Origin: DAHUYF01 sp035945115
GTDB lineage: Bacteria > Pseudomonadota > Alphaproteobacteria > ATCC43930 > CGMCC-115725
DNA: 64,000 nucleotides
Direction: 5' to 3'
Assembly: GCA_035945115.1 (NCBI GenBank)
Contig: DASZAN010000041.1
Span: 1-64,000 of the forward strand
Shown one piece after another: positions 42,852 through 52,634 of this stretch (within the stretch, counting starts at the first letter, position 1; the number at the start of each line of letters is the position of its first letter). A program made the translations under genes and the position numbers. Below the pieces are notes generated by a model that saw only the letters and a program-made list of their open reading frames with translations, was not told the origin of the DNA and made no database searches.

Positions 42852-43919
42852 ATGCTTCACCGCGAATCCGGGGTCTTCAAGACCAGCTATGGCGCCGATA
42901 TGGCGGTGTTCCCGCTGCCGATCGCCAAGGGGGCGATGGCGGCGTTGACGGTGTTGTTCGTCGCCGTCGTGCCGATCGCGTTCAGCGAATATCACCTCTC
43001 AATTCTCAATCTCATCCTGATCGCCGTCGTCGGCGCGCTTGGCCTTAATATTCTTGTGGGGTACACCGGACAGATCTCGATCGGCCATGGCGCGTTGATG
43101 TCGGTCGGCGCCTATACGGCCGCCAATTTGATCACGCGCCTTCATGCGCCGTTTTGGCTGGCGCTTCCCGCAGGCGGCGCCATGGCGGCGGTGATTGGGG
43201 CGATCATCGGCATCCCGTCGCTGCGCATCAAAGGCCTTTACCTCGCCATTGCCACGCTCGCTGGGCAACTCATCATCGAGTGGGTGATCAACCACGTGCC
43301 GTGGATCTCGGGCGGGGTGCAGGCATCGATCGAGGTGCCACGCCCGACCGTCTTCGGCGTGCCGCTCAGGAGCCAGGCGCAGCTCTATCTCTTCCTATTG
43401 TTCTTCACGGCGCTTGCCATCGCCGCCACGATCAACCTGATGCGAAGCCGCATCGGCCGCGCCTTCATCGCGATCCGCGACCAGGACATCGCCGCCGAGA
43501 TCATCGGCATCGATATCTTCCGCTACAAGCTCTGGGCATTTGCCATATCGTCTTTCTACGCTGGCGTGACCGGCGTGCTCTACACCTATTACCTCGGCAT
43601 CGCCAACTACGAGCAGTTCCAGATCGGCGTCTCGATCGACTATCTCGCAATGATCATCATCGGCGGGCTCGGCTCGGTGCTGGGATCGATTCTTGGCGCG
43701 ACGTTCGTGACGCTGTTGCCGATCGCAACGCGCTGGGGACTCGAGGCTGCCGGGGGCGTGTTCTTTTCGGTGGCCGATCTCGCCAATATCATACCAAACC
43801 TGCGCCTCATCATGTTTGGCGGGTTGATCATCGTCTTTTTGGCGGTCGAACCGGAAGGGTTGAACCGGCTCTGGCGCAATATCTTAAGTTATTTTCGGGT
43901 TTGGCCGTTTTCTTACTGA
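42852..43919 (+). CDS. Branched-chain-type ABC transporter permease (LivM-like)
   Basis: A 355-residue permease. It has the LivM pattern LGLNILVGYTGQISIGHGALMSVGAYTAA, a large block FIAIRDQDIAAEIIGIDIFRYKLWAFAISSFYAGVTG, and YLAMIIIGGLGSVLGSILGATFV. Its length is at the upper end for LivM. ATG 42852 is taken. It completes the channel with the 41928-42827 gene. Confidence 0.93.
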   Translation: MLHRESGVFKTSYGADMAVFPLPIAKGAMAALTVLFVAVVPIAFSEYHLSILNLILIAVVGALGLNILVGYTGQISIGHGALMSVGAYTAANLITRLHAPFWLALPAGGAMAAVIGAIIGIPSLRIKGLYLAIATLAGQLIIEWVINHVPWISGGVQASIEVPRPTVFGVPLRSQAQLYLFLLFFTALAIAATINLMRSRIGRAFIAIRDQDIAAEIIGIDIFRYKLWAFAISSFYAGVTGVLYTYYLGIANYEQFQIGVSIDYLAMIIIGGLGSVLGSILGATFVTLLPIATRWGLEAAGGVFFSVADLANIIPNLRLIMFGGLIIVFLAVEPEGLNRLWRNILSYFRVWPFSY

Positions 43920-43942
43920 AGCTTCGAGCGAGGGAGGTGGCA

Positions 43943-45187
43943 ATGACGCATACCATGGTCAAGACGATCCTCTACGCGGTGGCTGCCGCCGGCGGCATAT
44001 CGTTTGTCGGCGCGGCCACGGCACAACAGAAGGAAGTGGTGATCGGCGAACAGTGCGACCGGACGGGCCCGACGCAAATCGTCGGCGTCAATCTCTGCCC
44101 GGCGATCCGCGACTACGTCAACTTGGTCAATTCCAAAGGCGGGATTGAGGGCTACAAGATCAAGCTCGACGAACTGGATAACGAATATAAGGTTCCAGCC
44201 GCGGTCGAGGCGTACGAACGGCACAAAGCCGAAGGCGCGGTTTCGATCATGATTTACGGCACGCCGCAGACCCAGGCGCTGACGCAGAAGCTGAACGAAG
44301 ACAAGATTCCCGGCACCTCGCCGGGCTTCGGCACGGCGGCGGCGGCGAACGGCAGCCGCTACCCCTACCTCTTCCCCATCGCCGCGACCTATTGGTCGCA
44401 AGGCGCCGCCGCCGTCCAGTTCGTCAAAGAAAAGCTCGGCGGCAACCTCGCCGGCAAGAAGATCGCCTATCTCTATTACGACAACCCCGCCGGCCACGAG
44501 CCGATCGTGATCCTCGAGGATCTCCAGAAGAGCGAGAAGTTCGAGCTCAAGACTTTCGCCGTACCGCCGCCCGGCGTCGAGATGGGTGCGCAAGTGCTCG
44601 ACATCGCGCAGCGCTTCCGGCCCGATTTCGTCATCGCTCATCTCTTCGGGCGCTCACCATCGGTCGCAATGAAGGAGCTGAAGCGCGCTGGCTACCCGCT
44701 TTCCAAAGTGGTCGGAATGGTCTGGGCCTCGGCCGAGCCCGACATCGAGGCCGCCGGCGGTTGGGCGGTTGCCGAGGGCTATCACACCATCCAGTTCGCT
44801 GGCGTCGGCGACGACTATCCCGTGCGCAAGGAAATCGTGGCGATGTACAAGGCCGAAGGCAAGGAGCCGCCAAAGGAGATGGCGAACACCGTCTATTACA
44901 ATCGCGGCCTCCTCATCGGTGCGGTTCATGTCGAAGCGATCCGCAACGCGATCAAGGCCAAGGGCGGCGCCCAGCCGACCGGCGAGGACGTGAAGAAGGG
45001 CTTCGAGGCGATCAACGACGTAACCTTGGGCGGCCTCGTTCCGCCGATGCACCTCAGCGCCGCCGACCACGAGGGCGGCGGATGGGTGCAGGTCTTCCAG
45101 GTCAAGGGCGGCAAGTTCGTCAAGGAGACCGACTGGTTCCGCGCCTATCCGGACGTGCTCGCGCGTGAGCTCAAGGCAGCCGAATAG
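43943..45187 (+). CDS. Branched-chain-type ABC transporter substrate-binding protein (LivK-like)
   Basis: A 414-residue periplasmic binding protein with signal peptide MVKTILYAVAAAGGISFVGAATAQ. The mature part starts EVVIGEQCDRTGPTQIVGVNLCPAIRDYVNLVNSKGG, with a two-lobe Peripla_BP_6 pattern (IPGTSPGFGTAAAANGSRYPYLF, AGKKIAYLYYDNPAGHEPI). Two early cysteines in CDRTGPTQIVGVNLC may form a disulfide. ATG 43943 has a strong GGGAGGTGG site; the longer open frame back to 43154 is a shadow of LivM. Its ligand may be a carboxylic acid, given the synthetase in the operon. Confidence 0.92.
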   Translation: MTHTMVKTILYAVAAAGGISFVGAATAQQKEVVIGEQCDRTGPTQIVGVNLCPAIRDYVNLVNSKGGIEGYKIKLDELDNEYKVPAAVEAYERHKAEGAVSIMIYGTPQTQALTQKLNEDKIPGTSPGFGTAAAANGSRYPYLFPIAATYWSQGAAAVQFVKEKLGGNLAGKKIAYLYYDNPAGHEPIVILEDLQKSEKFELKTFAVPPPGVEMGAQVLDIAQRFRPDFVIAHLFGRSPSVAMKELKRAGYPLSKVVGMVWASAEPDIEAAGGWAVAEGYHTIQFAGVGDDYPVRKEIVAMYKAEGKEPPKEMANTVYYNRGLLIGAVHVEAIRNAIKAKGGAQPTGEDVKKGFEAINDVTLGGLVPPMHLSAADHEGGGWVQVFQVKGGKFVKETDWFRAYPDVLARELKAAE

Positions 45188-45248
45188 CGATAGCGGTGAT
45201 GTGGCCGCGCCCACCGGCGCGGCCACACAGCGTGTGCCCGGCGATACC

Positions 45249-46040
45249 ATGTTGGCGCTGAACAATGTCGAGGTCGTCTACGACAACGTCGTCCTCGTGC
45301 TCAAGGGCGTGTCGCTCAGCGCCAAAGAACGGACGATCACGACCATCCTCGGCGCCAATGGCGCCGGCAAGACGACGACTCTCAAGGCGATCTCGGGGGT
45401 TCTGAGGACTGAGCGCGGCGAGGTGACGCGCGGCTCGATCGAGTTCGACGGCGCGCGGCTCGATCGCTTGCCTCCGCATGAGGTCGTGCGCCGCGGCGTG
45501 ACGCAAGTGTTCGAGGGGCGGCGGGTTTTCGAGAATTTGACGGTCGAGGAGAATCTCGTCGCCGGCGGTCATCTGCAGAAGGATGCACCGTCGGTCCGCC
45601 GCGGCATCGACCATGTCTACGGGCTCTTTCCGCGGCTTCATGAGCGGCGCCAACAGGTATCCGGCTATCTCTCCGGCGGCGAGCAGCAGATGCTGGTGAT
45701 CGGCCGGGCACTCATGTCGCGGCCGCGTCTGATCCTGCTCGACGAGCCCTCGCTTGGGCTCGCGCCGCGCTTCGTCGAGGAGATATTTCGCGTCATCGCC
45801 CGGCTGCGCGAGGAAGGCATGACCGTCCTCTTGGTCGAGCAGAACGCGATGCTGGCGCTCGAAGTCGCCGACTACGGCTATGTCATGGAAAATGGGCGCA
45901 TCGTTCTCGACGGGCCGGCGGCGGCGCTCCGAACGAATGCCGACGTGAAGGAATTCTACCTCGGCCTCAACGAGCTCGGCACGCGCAAATCCTATCGCGA
46001 CGTGAAGCGCTACCGCCGCCGCAAGCGCTGGCTGTCGTAG
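45249..46040 (+). CDS. Branched-chain-type ABC transporter ATP-binding protein (LivF-like)
   Basis: A 263-residue ATPase. Walker A is LGANGAGKTTTLKAISG, the signature is YLSGGEQQMLVIGRALMSRP, Walker B is LILLDEPSLGLAPRF, and the switch region is LLVEQNAMLALEVADYGYVMENG. It ends with a basic tail (YRRRKRW) that exceeds the usual LivF length by about 25 residues. ATG 45249 is used; the frame is open to 45165, overlapping the binding protein, and a GTG at 45234 is possible. Last gene of the operon; the complex is complete. Confidence 0.9.
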   Translation: MLALNNVEVVYDNVVLVLKGVSLSAKERTITTILGANGAGKTTTLKAISGVLRTERGEVTRGSIEFDGARLDRLPPHEVVRRGVTQVFEGRRVFENLTVEENLVAGGHLQKDAPSVRRGIDHVYGLFPRLHERRQQVSGYLSGGEQQMLVIGRALMSRPRLILLDEPSLGLAPRFVEEIFRVIARLREEGMTVLLVEQNAMLALEVADYGYVMENGRIVLDGPAAALRTNADVKEFYLGLNELGTRKSYRDVKRYRRRKRWLS

Positions 46041-46047
46041 CGTCGCG

Positions 46048-46794
46048 TCAAAGCATCACCGTGCCGCCATCGACCGCGATGGTTTGGCCGGTGACGAAGG
46101 CCGATTGCGGCGAGGCGAGCCACAGCACCGCGCCCGCGACATCGCCGGGCTCGAGATTGCGCTGAATCGACTGCCCACCGGCGATCACCTGAAGCGCACG
46201 GTCGTATTTTTCGCCGAAGAACTGCCGCGTTCCCTCTGTCATCACCGCCGAGGGCGCGATCGCGTTGACGCGGATGTTGTCGCGGCCGAGCTCGCGGGCA
46301 AGCCCGCGCGTGAGCCCGATCACCGCCGCCTTGGATGCGGTGTAGTGGAGGGCAAAGGGAGTGCCGTAGGTCGCCGCGAGGGACGCGATGTTGATGATGC
46401 TGCCGCCGCCGGCTTTGCGCATCTCGGGCACGACCGCCTTGCAACAGTGCCAAATACCCTTGACGTTGACGCGCATGGCGGCGTCCCACTCCGCCTCCTC
46501 GATTTTCTCGAAGCGGCCGCCTTTGAGGGTGGCGTAAAGGGCGGCATTGTTGACGAGAATGTCGATGCTGCCGAAGGCCTCGCGTGCCGATGCCGCCATG
46601 GCCTCGACGGACGTCATCTCGGTCACATCAGCACCCACCGCAAGAGCGCCGCTTCCGAGCGGTGACACGGTCTCGCTGCAATCGCTGACATCGGCGGCAA
46701 CCACTCGCGCGCCCGCACGGGCGAGCACATGCGCGAACTCGCGCCCCAACCCGCGCGCAGCACCGGTGACGATGGCGACTTTGCCTTCGAGCAT
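46048..46794 (-). CDS. SDR family NAD(P)-dependent oxidoreductase
   Basis: A 248-residue classical short-chain dehydrogenase. The cofactor motif is VTGAARGLGREFA, the structural NNAALY block follows, and the catalytic Ser and Tyr-Lys lie in INIASLAATYGTPFALHYTASKAAVIGL. The end QTIAVDGGTVML is typical of FabG-like SDRs. It is the last gene of a minus-strand set with the Rieske oxygenase (31-bp gap) and the FAD-GcvT protein. Its alcohol or ketone substrate is unknown. Confidence 0.92.
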   Translation of the reverse strand: MLEGKVAIVTGAARGLGREFAHVLARAGARVVAADVSDCSETVSPLGSGALAVGADVTEMTSVEAMAASAREAFGSIDILVNNAALYATLKGGRFEKIEEAEWDAAMRVNVKGIWHCCKAVVPEMRKAGGGSIINIASLAATYGTPFALHYTASKAAVIGLTRGLARELGRDNIRVNAIAPSAVMTEGTRQFFGEKYDRALQVIAGGQSIQRNLEPGDVAGAVLWLASPQSAFVTGQTIAVDGGTVML

Positions 46795-46825
46795 CGACGT
46801 CTCCTCCTTCGGGCCTCTCGCTAGA

Positions 46826-47974
46826 TCACTCTTCGGCCAAGGCCGCGGTCACCGATTTGTGGAAATGCTGAAGCGACGGCTCATTCCGGCCAAAAAGGAC
46901 TTCCTCCTGTGCGCCGGAGTAGAAGCCGCGCTGCATCCCCTCGGAGAGCGGAAAATCCTCCTTCTCGACCGTCGCCATCAGCAAGTCCATGTTGCGATCC
47001 CAATGCCGCCGCGCGCTCTCGCTCGTGGCCGGCTCGGGCGTGTAGAGGGAGGCATACATCACGCTCTCATCGGGATTGTCGCCGGCGGGATAGGCGTGCC
47101 AGGTCTCGAGATGATCGCCCTGCATCACGAAGACATTGTTCGGAAACAGCACATAGATGACGGCGCTATAGGGAATGAGATTCCATTCCGACTCCGGCAG
47201 CTCGCGCAGCTTCTCGATGGTGCGCCGGGCGGCAATCAAGCGGAGGTTCCGACCGAACGCATCGAACGTGCCGAGATTAGAGTGGAGAATGGGACTGACC
47301 GTGCTGGGATGGAGTGCGTTCAGATGATACGTCTCAAGGAACGTGTCGACGACGATTTTCCAGTTGATGCGCCGCCGCAGCATGCGGGTTTCGTAATGAT
47401 GATACGAGGCGAGATCGTAGGCGGCGAGATCACGCTCGAGGCCGGCGAGGCACTCGTCGACATCGAAGGTGAGGCCAGGCCCCGGACTGACCCAGATCAT
47501 GCCATATTTCTCGACCACCGCGAGCTCGCGCAAGCCGCGCGTCGCCTTGTCGATTTCCGCGAACGACCGCTCGTCCGGGCGCGCCAGCAGCTTGCCATCG
47601 AGGCCGTAGCACCAGCCGTGGTAAGCGCAAGTGAGGTCGCGCGCGCCTTTGCCGGCGCCGTTGACGAGGCGCGCTCCACGATGACGGCACACATTGAGAA
47701 AGGCCCGCAACGAGCCATTCTCTTGCCGCAACAGCAGCAGCGGCACGCCGGAATAATCGTGAGTGAGATAGTCGCCGGCGGCGGGAAGGAGGCAGCTCAA
47801 ACCGATGAAAAGCGGACCTCGCCGGAAGAAAGTCTCACGCTCACGCGCGAGTTGGCGTGGGCAGGTATAGTCGGTGACCGGCTGCCGATAAACGGCATCC
47901 GCCATGGCGGTTGTGCGCGAGCGCAAAAAGGCGAGCAGCTTGTGGGCCTGCTCCAACTGCTCTTGTTGCTCCAT
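46826..47974 (-). CDS. Rieske aromatic-ring-hydroxylating/demethylating oxygenase alpha subunit
   Basis: A 382-residue oxygenase. The Rieske cluster is bound by C96-R-H98 and C116-A-Y-H119 (CRHRG...CAYHGW). The mononuclear iron ligands lie in the DTFLETYHLNALHPS block of the catalytic domain. This group includes glycine betaine and carnitine monooxygenases and aromatic acid demethylases. No reductase gene is next to it, so the electron donor is encoded elsewhere. It lies downstream of the FAD-GcvT dehydrogenase on the same strand (101-bp gap), which favours an N-demethylation role. The substrate cannot be read from the sequence. Confidence 0.88.
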   Translation of the reverse strand: MEQQEQLEQAHKLLAFLRSRTTAMADAVYRQPVTDYTCPRQLARERETFFRRGPLFIGLSCLLPAAGDYLTHDYSGVPLLLLRQENGSLRAFLNVCRHRGARLVNGAGKGARDLTCAYHGWCYGLDGKLLARPDERSFAEIDKATRGLRELAVVEKYGMIWVSPGPGLTFDVDECLAGLERDLAAYDLASYHHYETRMLRRRINWKIVVDTFLETYHLNALHPSTVSPILHSNLGTFDAFGRNLRLIAARRTIEKLRELPESEWNLIPYSAVIYVLFPNNVFVMQGDHLETWHAYPAGDNPDESVMYASLYTPEPATSESARRHWDRNMDLLMATVEKEDFPLSEGMQRGFYSGAQEEVLFGRNEPSLQHFHKSVTAALAEE

Positions 47975-48075
47975 GGTCCGTCCCGCCCTCGGTCAAAAAG
48001 CTCGGTTCGCGACGCCACATCATAAACAGAGCGACCCAACAAAGAATAGCGGCACGAAGCTCGGCGCCGGAACAG

Positions 48076-50496
48076 TCAGGCTCTGAGCCGCAGATTGCCG
48101 GGATCCCAAGCCGGCTCGGACAGAACCCACGCTGGAGACCGCCGCCCCATCATCAGAATCTCGAATTTGTTGAACGGCTTCGCCAGGCTTGGATCGATAT
48201 AAGCGAAAGCGAGAGACTGATCGGCTGCATGGCCGAAGGCACCACTCGTGGTGATCCCGACCAGCTTGTCGCCATCATAGACCGGCTCGTTGCCGTAGCA
48301 ATCGTTGTCGACGCTTTCGACCGCCATATACGCAAGCTTTAGCGACGGGGTCTCCGACTTGGCCTGCAGCGTCGCCGCTTTGCCGATGAACTCTTTGTCG
48401 AAAGCAACGAAACGCTCCATCTCGGCCGCGATCATCGTGACCTCGTTGGTAAGCTCCGCTCCCCAGCTGCGATAGGCTTTTTCCATGCGGAGGCTGTTCA
48501 TGGCGTATGTGCCGAACAACCGGATCCCGCGGCGCTCGCCCGCGCACATGAGGGCGGTGAACACCTGCGGCATTTCCGCCATCGGCGTGTGCAGCTCCCA
48601 GCCGAGCTCGCCGACATAGTTGATGCGAAGGGCGCGGACGTTCTTGACGCCGGCGACCTCGATCTCGCGCGCCGCACGCCAGGGAAACACGCTATTGCCA
48701 AGCTCTGCAGCAGTGCAGGCGGCGAGGACATCACGCGCATATGGACCGACCAGGACCAGCACGCCATATTCGTCCGTCACATCGGCGATGTCGACGCGCT
48801 CGCCGGGGGCAAGGCGCCAGCGCAGCTGGTCCATGTCATAGAGCTGCGCCGCGGCCGCGGAGAGAAGGTAGAAGTGGTCGGGTGCAAACCGCGTGACGGT
48901 CATCTCGCTCTCGATGAAACCGTTCTCGTTGAGGAGATGCCCGAGAGCGATACGGCCATCATGCGCCGGTATCTTGTTTGCGCAGATGCGCTCGAGAAAA
49001 GCATGAGCGTCCGACCCGGTGACTTCGAATTTGGCGAAGGTGGAGAGATCCATGAGGCCGACGCGGCGGCGCACGGCCAGACACTCCTCGCGCACCGTGT
49101 CCCACCAATTGGAGCGCTTAAATGAGAAGATCTCGCCTGTGCTCGAGCGATCATACCAGCGCGGCCGCTCCCAGCCGAACACCTGGCTGAACTGCGCCCC
49201 CTGCTCTCTCAGCGCGCGATGGAGCGATGACGTCCGCAGCCCGCGTCCGACGTCATGCTGTTCGGCGGGCTTGTAGCAGTAGTACATGTGCTGGTAATCG
49301 GCGATCGCAACGGCTCTCACGTAATCCGTGGTCGCCCAGTCGCCGAACCGCCGCGGATCGAATTCGCGCATGTTGATCTCGGCCTGGCCGTGGACCATCC
49401 ACTGCGCCAGATACTTGCCGGCACCCGCACCCTGGCAGATGCCGATCGACGCGCCGCAATGCATCCAATAGTTCCGGGGACCAGGGGCCGGACCCGAGAG
49501 ATAAGTGCCGTCCGGGGTGTGCGTGATCGCGCCGGAGATCACGCTCTTGATCCCGGCCTCGGCAAAAAGCGGGAAACGCTCGGCGGCCTTCTCGAGATAG
49601 GGGGCAAGCCGCTCGAGTTCGGGCGGCACCAGCTCGCTCTCGAAGTCCCAGGATGGCGACTGGCCGCCCCAGCAAAGATGTGCCGTGGCGGTCTCATAGG
49701 GGCCGACGAGGATGCCGTCGGTCTCCTCGCGCAGATAGCAGTGCGACCAGGGATCGCGGATCACGGGAAGCTCGCGCTCGAGCTCGACGAGCTGCGGCAC
49801 CGGTTCGGTGATCACATAATGATGCAGGAGATTGGCAATCGGCACGCGATGGCCGGTCCAGGCGCCGACCATGTCGGCGTAGGACCCGGCGGCATTCACC
49901 ACATGCTCGCAACGAATCTCGCCCTTGTCGGTGGTGACCAGCCACTCCCCGCTCGCCAGAAGCCGGATGCCCGTCGCGCGCGTGCGGCGGTTGATCTCGG
50001 CGCCGAGGGCCCGCGCTCCCGCTGCCATGGCGCCGGTGATGTCGGCAGGCGAGACATGTCCATCGGCAATGGTAAGGAAAGCCGCCTTCACCCCTTTGGT
50101 GTCGAGGAATGGGTGATATTTCGGAACCTCCTGCGGGCCGATGACATGGCCCTCATAGCCCGCGAGCTTGGAGATGCCATAAACCCGCTTCAGCCAGTGC
50201 ACCTCCTCCTCGGTGCAGGCGAGACGGAGGCCGCCACAGCCATGCCAGCTCACGGCGTGCCCGGTGAGCGCCTCCAGCTTGGGATAAAGCTCGGTCCCAT
50301 AGACATGCACCTTCGTCAGGTTGAGCGAGCTGTTGAAATGCGGGCATTGGCCCGCGGCATGCCAGGTGGAGCCCGAGGTGAGCTCGCCCTTCTCGATGAG
50401 GACGATGTCGGTCCATCCTTCGAGCGCAAGGTGGTAGAGCAGCCCCACGCCCATGACCCCGCCGCCGACGATCACCACGCGTGCCTGCGATTTCAT
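48076..50496 (-). CDS. FAD-dependent dehydrogenase with C-terminal GcvT domain (dimethylglycine/sarcosine dehydrogenase family)
   Basis: An 806-residue two-domain protein. The N-terminal FAD domain starts VVIVGGGVMGVGLLYHLALEGWTDIVLIEKGELTSGSTWHAAG; the His of this motif is the covalent-FAD position in the dimethylglycine dehydrogenase family. The C-terminal half is a folate-binding GcvT-type domain (GLMDLSTFAKFEVTGSDAHAFLERICANKIP, NYVGELGWELHTPMAEMPQVFTAL). The family oxidises N-methyl amino acids and hands the methyl as methylene-tetrahydrofolate. It is the first gene of the minus-strand set with the Rieske oxygenase and SDR, and divergent from the hydantoinase pair across 92 bp. Confidence 0.9.
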   Translation of the reverse strand: MKSQARVVIVGGGVMGVGLLYHLALEGWTDIVLIEKGELTSGSTWHAAGQCPHFNSSLNLTKVHVYGTELYPKLEALTGHAVSWHGCGGLRLACTEEEVHWLKRVYGISKLAGYEGHVIGPQEVPKYHPFLDTKGVKAAFLTIADGHVSPADITGAMAAGARALGAEINRRTRATGIRLLASGEWLVTTDKGEIRCEHVVNAAGSYADMVGAWTGHRVPIANLLHHYVITEPVPQLVELERELPVIRDPWSHCYLREETDGILVGPYETATAHLCWGGQSPSWDFESELVPPELERLAPYLEKAAERFPLFAEAGIKSVISGAITHTPDGTYLSGPAPGPRNYWMHCGASIGICQGAGAGKYLAQWMVHGQAEINMREFDPRRFGDWATTDYVRAVAIADYQHMYYCYKPAEQHDVGRGLRTSSLHRALREQGAQFSQVFGWERPRWYDRSSTGEIFSFKRSNWWDTVREECLAVRRRVGLMDLSTFAKFEVTGSDAHAFLERICANKIPAHDGRIALGHLLNENGFIESEMTVTRFAPDHFYLLSAAAAQLYDMDQLRWRLAPGERVDIADVTDEYGVLVLVGPYARDVLAACTAAELGNSVFPWRAAREIEVAGVKNVRALRINYVGELGWELHTPMAEMPQVFTALMCAGERRGIRLFGTYAMNSLRMEKAYRSWGAELTNEVTMIAAEMERFVAFDKEFIGKAATLQAKSETPSLKLAYMAVESVDNDCYGNEPVYDGDKLVGITTSGAFGHAADQSLAFAYIDPSLAKPFNKFEILMMGRRSPAWVLSEPAWDPGNLRLRA

Positions 50497-50588
50497 TCCG
50501 CTCTCCTCGCTAGCAGCGATCGTGCGCTATCTTGACCCATTCGGTTTCGCGGTCCTAGAGCAGCAGCGCTGCAACGGAGGCCAAGCGC

Positions 50589-52634
50589 TTGACCATCAAT
50601 GTTGGCGTCGACGTCGGCGGGACATTCACGGACTTCCTCCTGATCGACGGAGCGCGGCAGGAATATCGAGTTGCCAAGCTGCCCACGACCCGCGACCCGG
50701 CGCGAGGCTTCCTCGACGGCATCTCGGCGCTTGAGGTCGCGCCGGCCGCCATCGGCTGGCTGGTGCACGGTACGACGATCGGGACGAACGCCCTCCTCGA
50801 ACGCAAGGGCGCATGCTGTGGTCTCATCACGACCCGGGGCTTCCGCGACATCCTCGAGCTCGGCCGCCGTACGCGCCCGCACGCCTATGGCCTCTCCGGA
50901 AATTTCGAGCCGCTCATTCTGCGTGAGCACCGGCTGGAGGTGGGCGAGCGCATGGATGCGTCCGGGCGCATTGTCGAACCGCTCGATGAGGACGAGGTGC
51001 GCACCGCGGTGACGAAACTGCTCGCGGCCGGCGTCGAATCTCTGGTCATTCATTTCCTCCATTCCTATGCCAATCCGGCGCATGAGGAGCGATGCGTCGA
51101 GATCGCGCATCCGCTCTGGCCCAATCGCAATGTCGTCGCAGGCCACGCGATCATCCGCGAGATCCGCGAATTCGAGCGCGGCTCGACCGCGGCGATCCAC
51201 GGCACCATCCGGCCGATCGTTACTCGCTACATCGAGGAGGTATCGGAGTGCCTCCAGCGTACCGGCTTCCGGAAAGAACTCCTGGTGATGCAGGCGAATG
51301 GCGGCATGATGAGCGCCTCGGTCATCGGCGAGAATGCCGTCCAGACGGTCATGTCGGGGCCGGCCGCCGGCGTGCTCGCGGCGGCGGAGATCGCGAACGC
51401 GGCTGGAATCTGCAACGTCATCACCGCCGATATGGGCGGCACCAGCTTCGATGTCGCGGTGATTGTCGACGGAAAACCGCTGATCAGCGCCGAGAAGGAT
51501 CTCGGCTACGGCGTCCCCATCCGCATTCCCATGATCGACATTCACACGATCGGGGCCGGCGGCGGCAGTATCGCGCGCATCGATGCGGCAGGAATGTTGC
51601 GCGTCGGGCCGGAAAGCGCCGGCTCCCATCCGGGACCAATTGGTTACGACCGCGGTGGCAAGCTCCCCACCATCACCGACGCCAATCTGCTCTTGGGTCG
51701 GCTCAACCCCGCGATCGTCACCGGCTCCGACCGGGCTGCCCCGCTGCCTCGCATCGAAGCCGCAATCGAGACACAGATTGGCCGCCCGCTCGGATTGCCC
51801 GCGATCGCGGCCGCCTCCGCGATCATCGACGTCGCGGTCGCGGGGCTGGTGGGCGCGATCCGTCTCGTCGCCATCGAGAAAGGCCACGATCCCCGCGATT
51901 TCACGCTCCTGCCGTTCGGCGGCGCAGGGCCCCTCCACGCCGTGACCATCGCCCGCGAGCTCGGCATTCCCCGCGTCCTGGTCCCGAGCCTACCCGGGCT
52001 CACCTCGGCCTTGGGCTGCGTGCTCGCCGATGTCCGCCACGACTTCGTGCGCACGCTCAATCGCCCGTTCGCCGATCTCGATGCCGACTCGCTCGATGCC
52101 GTTTTTGCGGAGCAAGTGGCGGCAGGGCGCGCGCTCCTCGCGCGCGAGCGGGTCGAGATCGAGCGCGTGGATGTGCGCCACGAAGTCGACGTGCTCTATC
52201 GCGGTCAGTCCCACGTGATCCGTCTCCCGGTAAAGAGTCCCGGTTTCAACCCTGAGCACGTGCTCGCCGATTTCACGCGGTACTATCAGGAACGCTTCGA
52301 CATCTCCTTGCCCGACATGGTGCCAGTGCTCGTCAATGCGCGCACCACCATCGTTGGTGTGAGGACACCGATCGATCTCGGCATGTTTCGGCCGCGGCGC
52401 GCCCACGGCGTCGCGAGTGCGCTCATCGGCGAGCGGCAAGCCTGGTTCTGTGGCGCTTCGCACCCGACCAAGATCTATCGCCGCGAGAAGCTTCCACCGG
52501 GCGCGCGTCTCGCCGGTCCCGCGATCATCGAACAGCTCGATTCGACGCTCGTCCTCGATCCGGGCTCCCGCGCCGAGGTGGACGAGCTCGGCAATATTGT
52601 CGTAACCGTCGGATCTTCGGAGAGCGCGCGATGA
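50589..52634 (+). CDS. Hydantoinase/oxoprolinase family protein, subunit A (HyuA-like)
   Basis: A 681-residue ATP-dependent subunit. Its start INVGVDVGGTFTDFLLIDGARQEYRVAKLPTTRDPARG is the family mark, followed by HGTTIGTNALLERKGACCGLITTRGFRDILELGRRTRPH and GGTSFDVAVIVDGKPLISAEKDLGYGVPIRIPMIDIHTIGAGGGSIARI. The complex hydrolyses cyclic amides (N-methylhydantoin, 5-oxoproline) or carboxylates ketones. TTG 50589 is used because GGAGG lies 8 bp upstream. Its stop overlaps the next start (ATGA), so A and B are coupled. Confidence 0.9.
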   Translation: MTINVGVDVGGTFTDFLLIDGARQEYRVAKLPTTRDPARGFLDGISALEVAPAAIGWLVHGTTIGTNALLERKGACCGLITTRGFRDILELGRRTRPHAYGLSGNFEPLILREHRLEVGERMDASGRIVEPLDEDEVRTAVTKLLAAGVESLVIHFLHSYANPAHEERCVEIAHPLWPNRNVVAGHAIIREIREFERGSTAAIHGTIRPIVTRYIEEVSECLQRTGFRKELLVMQANGGMMSASVIGENAVQTVMSGPAAGVLAAAEIANAAGICNVITADMGGTSFDVAVIVDGKPLISAEKDLGYGVPIRIPMIDIHTIGAGGGSIARIDAAGMLRVGPESAGSHPGPIGYDRGGKLPTITDANLLLGRLNPAIVTGSDRAAPLPRIEAAIETQIGRPLGLPAIAAASAIIDVAVAGLVGAIRLVAIEKGHDPRDFTLLPFGGAGPLHAVTIARELGIPRVLVPSLPGLTSALGCVLADVRHDFVRTLNRPFADLDADSLDAVFAEQVAAGRALLARERVEIERVDVRHEVDVLYRGQSHVIRLPVKSPGFNPEHVLADFTRYYQERFDISLPDMVPVLVNARTTIVGVRTPIDLGMFRPRRAHGVASALIGERQAWFCGASHPTKIYRREKLPPGARLAGPAIIEQLDSTLVLDPGSRAEVDELGNIVVTVGSSESAR

